Assembly: GCA_919901855.1 (NCBI GenBank)
Contig: CAKKQC010000046.1
Span: forward strand, 1-18,541
DNA length: 18,541 nucleotides
DNA from: a bacterium
Lineage (GTDB): Bacteria; Oederibacteriota; CAKKQC01
Direction of reading: 5' to 3'
Shown: positions 14,303 through 18,541 of the stretch, in pieces
Position numbering within the stretch: the stretch's first letter is position 1
Layout of the letters: each line of letters starts with the position of its first letter
Translations under genes and position numbers: made by a program
The notes under the pieces: generated by a model
Told to the model about the DNA's origin: nothing
Databases searched by the model: none
What the model saw: only the letters and a program-made list of their open reading frames with translations

Positions 14303-14898
14303 TGCTCATCATCGGCGTCGCGATCGTCGTCCTGCTCCTCGTCCTGACGGTCGCGTCCCGGTCGCGGCGGATCCGGATCGATCTCGATAGCCCGTCCATG
14401 TCACCCCCGGAGTCCGCTCCTCCGCCTCCTCCGAAGCCCGAACCGGCTCCTGTTGTAGCGGCCGATGAGCCGGCCGCCGGGGATGCCCCGGGGGCGGATG
14501 GCGACGGTCGGCTGGGGGATGCGCCCCTGTTCGGGGGAGAACCCGCTCCGGGCCCGGCTTGCCCCGAGTGCCATTCGCTCATGACGCCGTCCGTCCTGTT
14601 CCGCGAATCCACGGACGACTTCAACCGCGAGCTGGACGAGTTCGAGGACATCCTCGAGATCGGACCGGCGCTACGGGCCTGGGTGCAGGCGCGCGCGCCG
14701 TGGGAGCCGGTCTCGGGCGAGGCGCACGTGCGCGTCGATCTCGTGGCGTGCCCCAACTGCCGGACCGGCATCATGGCGGTGCGGCACCTGATTCCCGACG
14801 TCGAGGGGTTCGACGAATCGGTCGACGACCGCCAGGAGATCCGCCTCGCCCCCCCGGTTGTCGCCGCGCTCATGGAGGATCCACCGGGCCGGCCCTGA
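14302..14898 (+). CDS. Membrane-anchored zinc-ribbon protein of unknown function
   Basis: The 198-residue protein starts with a single membrane helix (about 2-18, LIIGVAIVVLLLVLTVA) followed by an Arg-rich SRSRRIR stop-transfer segment. A Pro/Ala-rich linker (about 30-85) and a soluble domain come next. That domain carries two Cys pairs, CPEC (87/90) and CPNC (150/153), forming a probable four-Cys zinc ribbon interrupted by a 59-residue acidic insertion (DDFNRELDEFEDILE). The positive-inside rule places the soluble part in the cytoplasm. GTG 14299 and ATG 14302 are adjacent starts; both overlap the SDR stop, so translation is coupled. I recognise no family; a membrane-tethered adaptor or regulator is only a guess. 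It is the last gene of the rightward block. Confidence 0.7.
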   Translation: MLIIGVAIVVLLLVLTVASRSRRIRIDLDSPSMSPPESAPPPPPKPEPAPVVAADEPAAGDAPGADGDGRLGDAPLFGGEPAPGPACPECHSLMTPSVLFRESTDDFNRELDEFEDILEIGPALRAWVQARAPWEPVSGEAHVRVDLVACPNCRTGIMAVRHLIPDVEGFDESVDDRQEIRLAPPVVAALMEDPPGRP

Positions 14899-14902
14899 GC
14901 GA

Positions 14903-14917
14903 GCCCCGTTACGGGGC
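14903..14917. terminator. Hairpin between convergent genes
   Basis: GCCCCGT and ACGGGGC flank one T, giving a GC-rich stem just after the stop of the zinc-ribbon gene. It lies 40 bases before the end of the convergent Ala/Pro-rich gene. Its position and symmetry suit a bidirectional terminator, but neither side has a T-run, so efficiency is doubtful. Confidence 0.5.
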
Positions 14918-14956
14918 GAGTCGAAGGGTGGCGGCGCTGACGGAGGAAGAGCGGGC

Positions 14957-15676
14957 TTAGATTCTTTGGTCGATGATGGCGCGGGGACGGGCCGGGCCGC
15001 CCATGGGCGGCGGCGGAGCGGCCGCGATGATGTTCCGGAACGCCTCCCGGGCGCCGGCCTGCCGGACCTGCTCGTTGGCGGCTCCGGCCTGCGTCGCGGG
15101 CCGGGCCGGGGCGAACTGGATCGCGGGGGCGCCGGGTTCGACGACGACGCGCGGTTCGGCGATACCGGCGGCGGGAGCCGGGGCAGCCGTTGCCGCGTTC
15201 TGCGGCGGGGCAACGGCGACATCCCCCGCGCCCTGTGCAGCGCGCGCGATCTGGGTCACGGCCTCGCGGCCCCGCTGGGCATTGAGCATCTCGACGACCC
15301 GCTCCGGCAGTTGCTGCTGGATCGGTTCGACCGCCGCCATCCGGGCGTTCGCGACGGCCGGCTTGGGTGCGGTAGCGACGGCGGGTTCCGTCCGGGGCTG
15401 GGCAGTCGGCGGCACGGGAGCCGCCGCGGGGCCGGCGGCCCTGGCCGCGACTGCCGCGACGGCGGGATGGGCCGCTCTTGCGGCCTCGGCGACCGCCCGG
15501 TACGGCAGGACGGTCAGCGGCCTGCGCGGCACGGCCGTCTCGGTCCGCGCAGCTCCAGCGTCCGCCGGAACTGCCGGGGCCGTTTCGACCCCCCGGGCCG
15601 TGGCCGGCCGGGCCATGGCCTGGAACTGGACCGGGGGCACCTGCGGCTGGATCGGGGGCTCTATGCGGGGCGGCAT
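14957..15676 (-). CDS. Ala/Pro-rich protein of unknown function
   Basis: The 239-residue protein is dominated by Ala, Pro, Val and Arg, with one less biased helical section (about 120-150, including LPERVVEMLNAQRGREAV). It has no signal peptide, membrane helix or known motif, and is probably largely disordered. Despite its composition it looks real. It starts two bases after the stop of the bifunctional-nuclease gene, with AAGGAGG seven bases before its ATG, so translation is coupled. A long opposite-strand frame covers the same region but has no such initiation signals. The link to the nuclease suggests a shared role that the sequence does not reveal. Confidence 0.65.
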   Translation of the reverse strand: MPPRIEPPIQPQVPPVQFQAMARPATARGVETAPAVPADAGAARTETAVPRRPLTVLPYRAVAEAARAAHPAVAAVAARAAGPAAAPVPPTAQPRTEPAVATAPKPAVANARMAAVEPIQQQLPERVVEMLNAQRGREAVTQIARAAQGAGDVAVAPPQNAATAAPAPAAGIAEPRVVVEPGAPAIQFAPARPATQAGAANEQVRQAGAREAFRNIIAAAPPPPMGGPARPRAIIDQRI

Positions 15677-15678
15677 GA

Positions 15679-16287
15679 CTACTCCTCCTTCGACGGCTTC
15701 TCGTCCTGCTTTGGCGACAGCTTTTCGTCCTGTTTCGGCGACGGCTTGCCGTCGGGTTTGGGCGGCGGCGGCGTCTCGGAGTCCGCGGACACGCCGCGGG
15801 CGGCTTCGACGCCGGGGGCCATGAACATGTCGGCGGAGAGGTGCTCGATGAAGTCCTTGAACTTCCGGTTCTCCTCCGCGAGCTTGGTCTTGTCGGCGAT
15901 CGACGCCGCCTGGATCACGTTCTCGGTCACGAAGATCGGGGCCTTGAACCGCAGGGCCATGGCCACCGAATCCGACGGACGGGCGTCCACCTCGATCTCC
16001 TTGCCGTCCGTCTCGAGCACGAGCCGGGCGAAGTACGTGGACTCCTGGAGATCGTTGACGATCACCCGCCGCACCTTGGTGTTGAACATGGTGCAGATGA
16101 CCTTGAGGAGGTCGTGGGTCATGGGCCGCGCGCGGGCGTTGCCCTCGAGCTCGTCGATGATCGCCGCGGCCTCGTAACCGCCGATCCAGATCGGCAGGTA
16201 ACGCCGCTCGTCCAGGTCGGTCAGGATCATGACCGGGGCCTTGGATTCGGTATCCATCGCGATCGTTTTGACCTTCATTTCGATCAC
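15679..16287 (-). CDS. Bifunctional nuclease (DUF151) family protein
   Basis: The first 155 or so residues of this 202-residue protein match the bifunctional nuclease domain (DUF151). Motifs are LPIWIGGYEA (31-40), RPMTHDLL (54-61) and DARPSDSVAMALR (101-113). Relatives have RNase/DNase activity in plants and appear widely in bacteria, where their role is unclear. A charged tail (about 170-202) holds three copies of an eight-residue unit (consensus DEKxSPKQ, the last degenerate). GTG 16287 is chosen because GAGGAGG lies six bases upstream; ATG 16278 is further from it. A sigma70-like promoter lies upstream, so the gene need not depend on secA. It is coupled to the downstream Ala/Pro-rich gene. 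Confidence 0.9.
   Translation of the reverse strand: MIEMKVKTIAMDTESKAPVMILTDLDERRYLPIWIGGYEAAAIIDELEGNARARPMTHDLLKVICTMFNTKVRRVIVNDLQESTYFARLVLETDGKEIEVDARPSDSVAMALRFKAPIFVTENVIQAASIADKTKLAEENRKFKDFIEHLSADMFMAPGVEAARGVSADSETPPPPKPDGKPSPKQDEKLSPKQDEKPSKEE
15682..15753 (-). repeat. Three tandem 24-base repeats in the nuclease tail
   Basis: Units 15730-15753, 15706-15729 and 15682-15705 encode DGKPSPKQ, DEKLSPKQ and DEKPSKEE. The first two are close matches at DNA level; the third is diverged at its end and runs to the stop codon. The repeats lengthen a lysine/acid-rich, probably disordered tail and may vary in number between strains. Confidence 0.8.
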
Positions 16288-16317
16288 AACGCGCCTCCTC
16301 GAGCCTCTCTCACTTGG

Positions 16318-16346
16318 ACTCTACCACCGGAGGGGAGGCCGTTCAA
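16318..16346 (-). promoter_or_regulatory. Sigma70-like promoter for the bifunctional-nuclease gene
   Basis: On the minus strand TTGAAC (16341-16346) and TAGAGT (16318-16323) are separated by exactly 17 bases, and TGG before the -10 gives an extended element. It lies in the roughly 108-base gap between the secA stop and the GTG start and leaves a short leader containing GAGGAGG. It is the best promoter candidate in the window. Confidence 0.6.
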
Positions 16347-16395
16347 CTGACCGGGCGGCCGGGACTGACGGGCACGCGCGGCGGGGTCCGTCGGG

Positions 16396-18541
<2,146 letters not shown>

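Noticed and set aside
14858-16177. 439-codon plus-strand frame opposite the Ala/Pro-rich and nuclease genes
   Set aside because: The DUF151 motifs, two strong ribosome-binding sites and coupled starts are on the minus strand; this frame is Gly/Arg/Asp-rich with no motif.

Overview
This is a gene-dense, GC-rich bacterial chromosomal segment. Every part is coding except short spacers: the longest are about 100 bases at the left edge and about 108 bases between secA and the bifunctional-nuclease gene, so no gene-free stretch reaches 300 bases. There is no rRNA, tRNA, CRISPR array, transposase or phage gene. The content (SecA with a metal-binding C-terminal tail, MEP-pathway IspH, a lipobox lipoprotein, split PabB/PabC, a DUF151-type bifunctional nuclease) fits a free-living bacterium, probably diderm. 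The base composition and mixture of families suggest an uncultivated soil or sediment lineage (for example Rokubacteria/Methylomirabilota, Acidobacteria or a deltaproteobacterial group). That placement is inference; the sequence supports only 'bacterial'.

Left block, minus strand (about 103-5196): transcription runs leftward from ispH through a probable ATP-grasp-like protein of unknown function, a KamA-type radical SAM lysine 2,3-aminomutase and an M14/AspA-like zinc hydrolase, and ends at a small lipoprotein that has its own -10-like box. The first four are closely packed (gaps 4, 67 and 16 bases) and probably form an operon. An aminomutase, a putative ligase and an amidohydrolase side by side suggest a beta-lysine pathway, the most interesting hypothesis here.

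Central block, plus strand (5261-10507): pabB and a class-IV aminotransferase (probably pabC) overlap by four bases and are followed two bases later by a tRNA nucleotidyltransferase/poly(A) polymerase-family gene. They diverge from ispH across a 64-base shared promoter region. A TPR protein and a secreted YbjN-like protein with a Ser/Gly tail follow, each with a candidate promoter.

Right-central block, plus strand (10535-14898): an EamA/DMT exporter, an AIPR-family protein (a family tied to abortive infection), an NDUFA9-like NAD(P)-binding SDR and a membrane-anchored zinc-ribbon protein. A short perfect hairpin separates this block from the convergent genes.

Right block, minus strand (14957 to the edge): the C-terminal three-quarters or so of secA, then a bifunctional-nuclease-family gene with a good sigma70-like promoter and a repeat-bearing tail, then a translationally coupled Ala/Pro-rich protein of unknown function.

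Several perfect inverted repeats stand out, including a 12-bp-stem hairpin inside pabB and alternative hairpins over the start of the DMT gene. Several genes lack a Shine-Dalgarno sequence and have a -10-like hexamer 9-13 bases before the start codon, which suggests leaderless or near-leaderless mRNAs.
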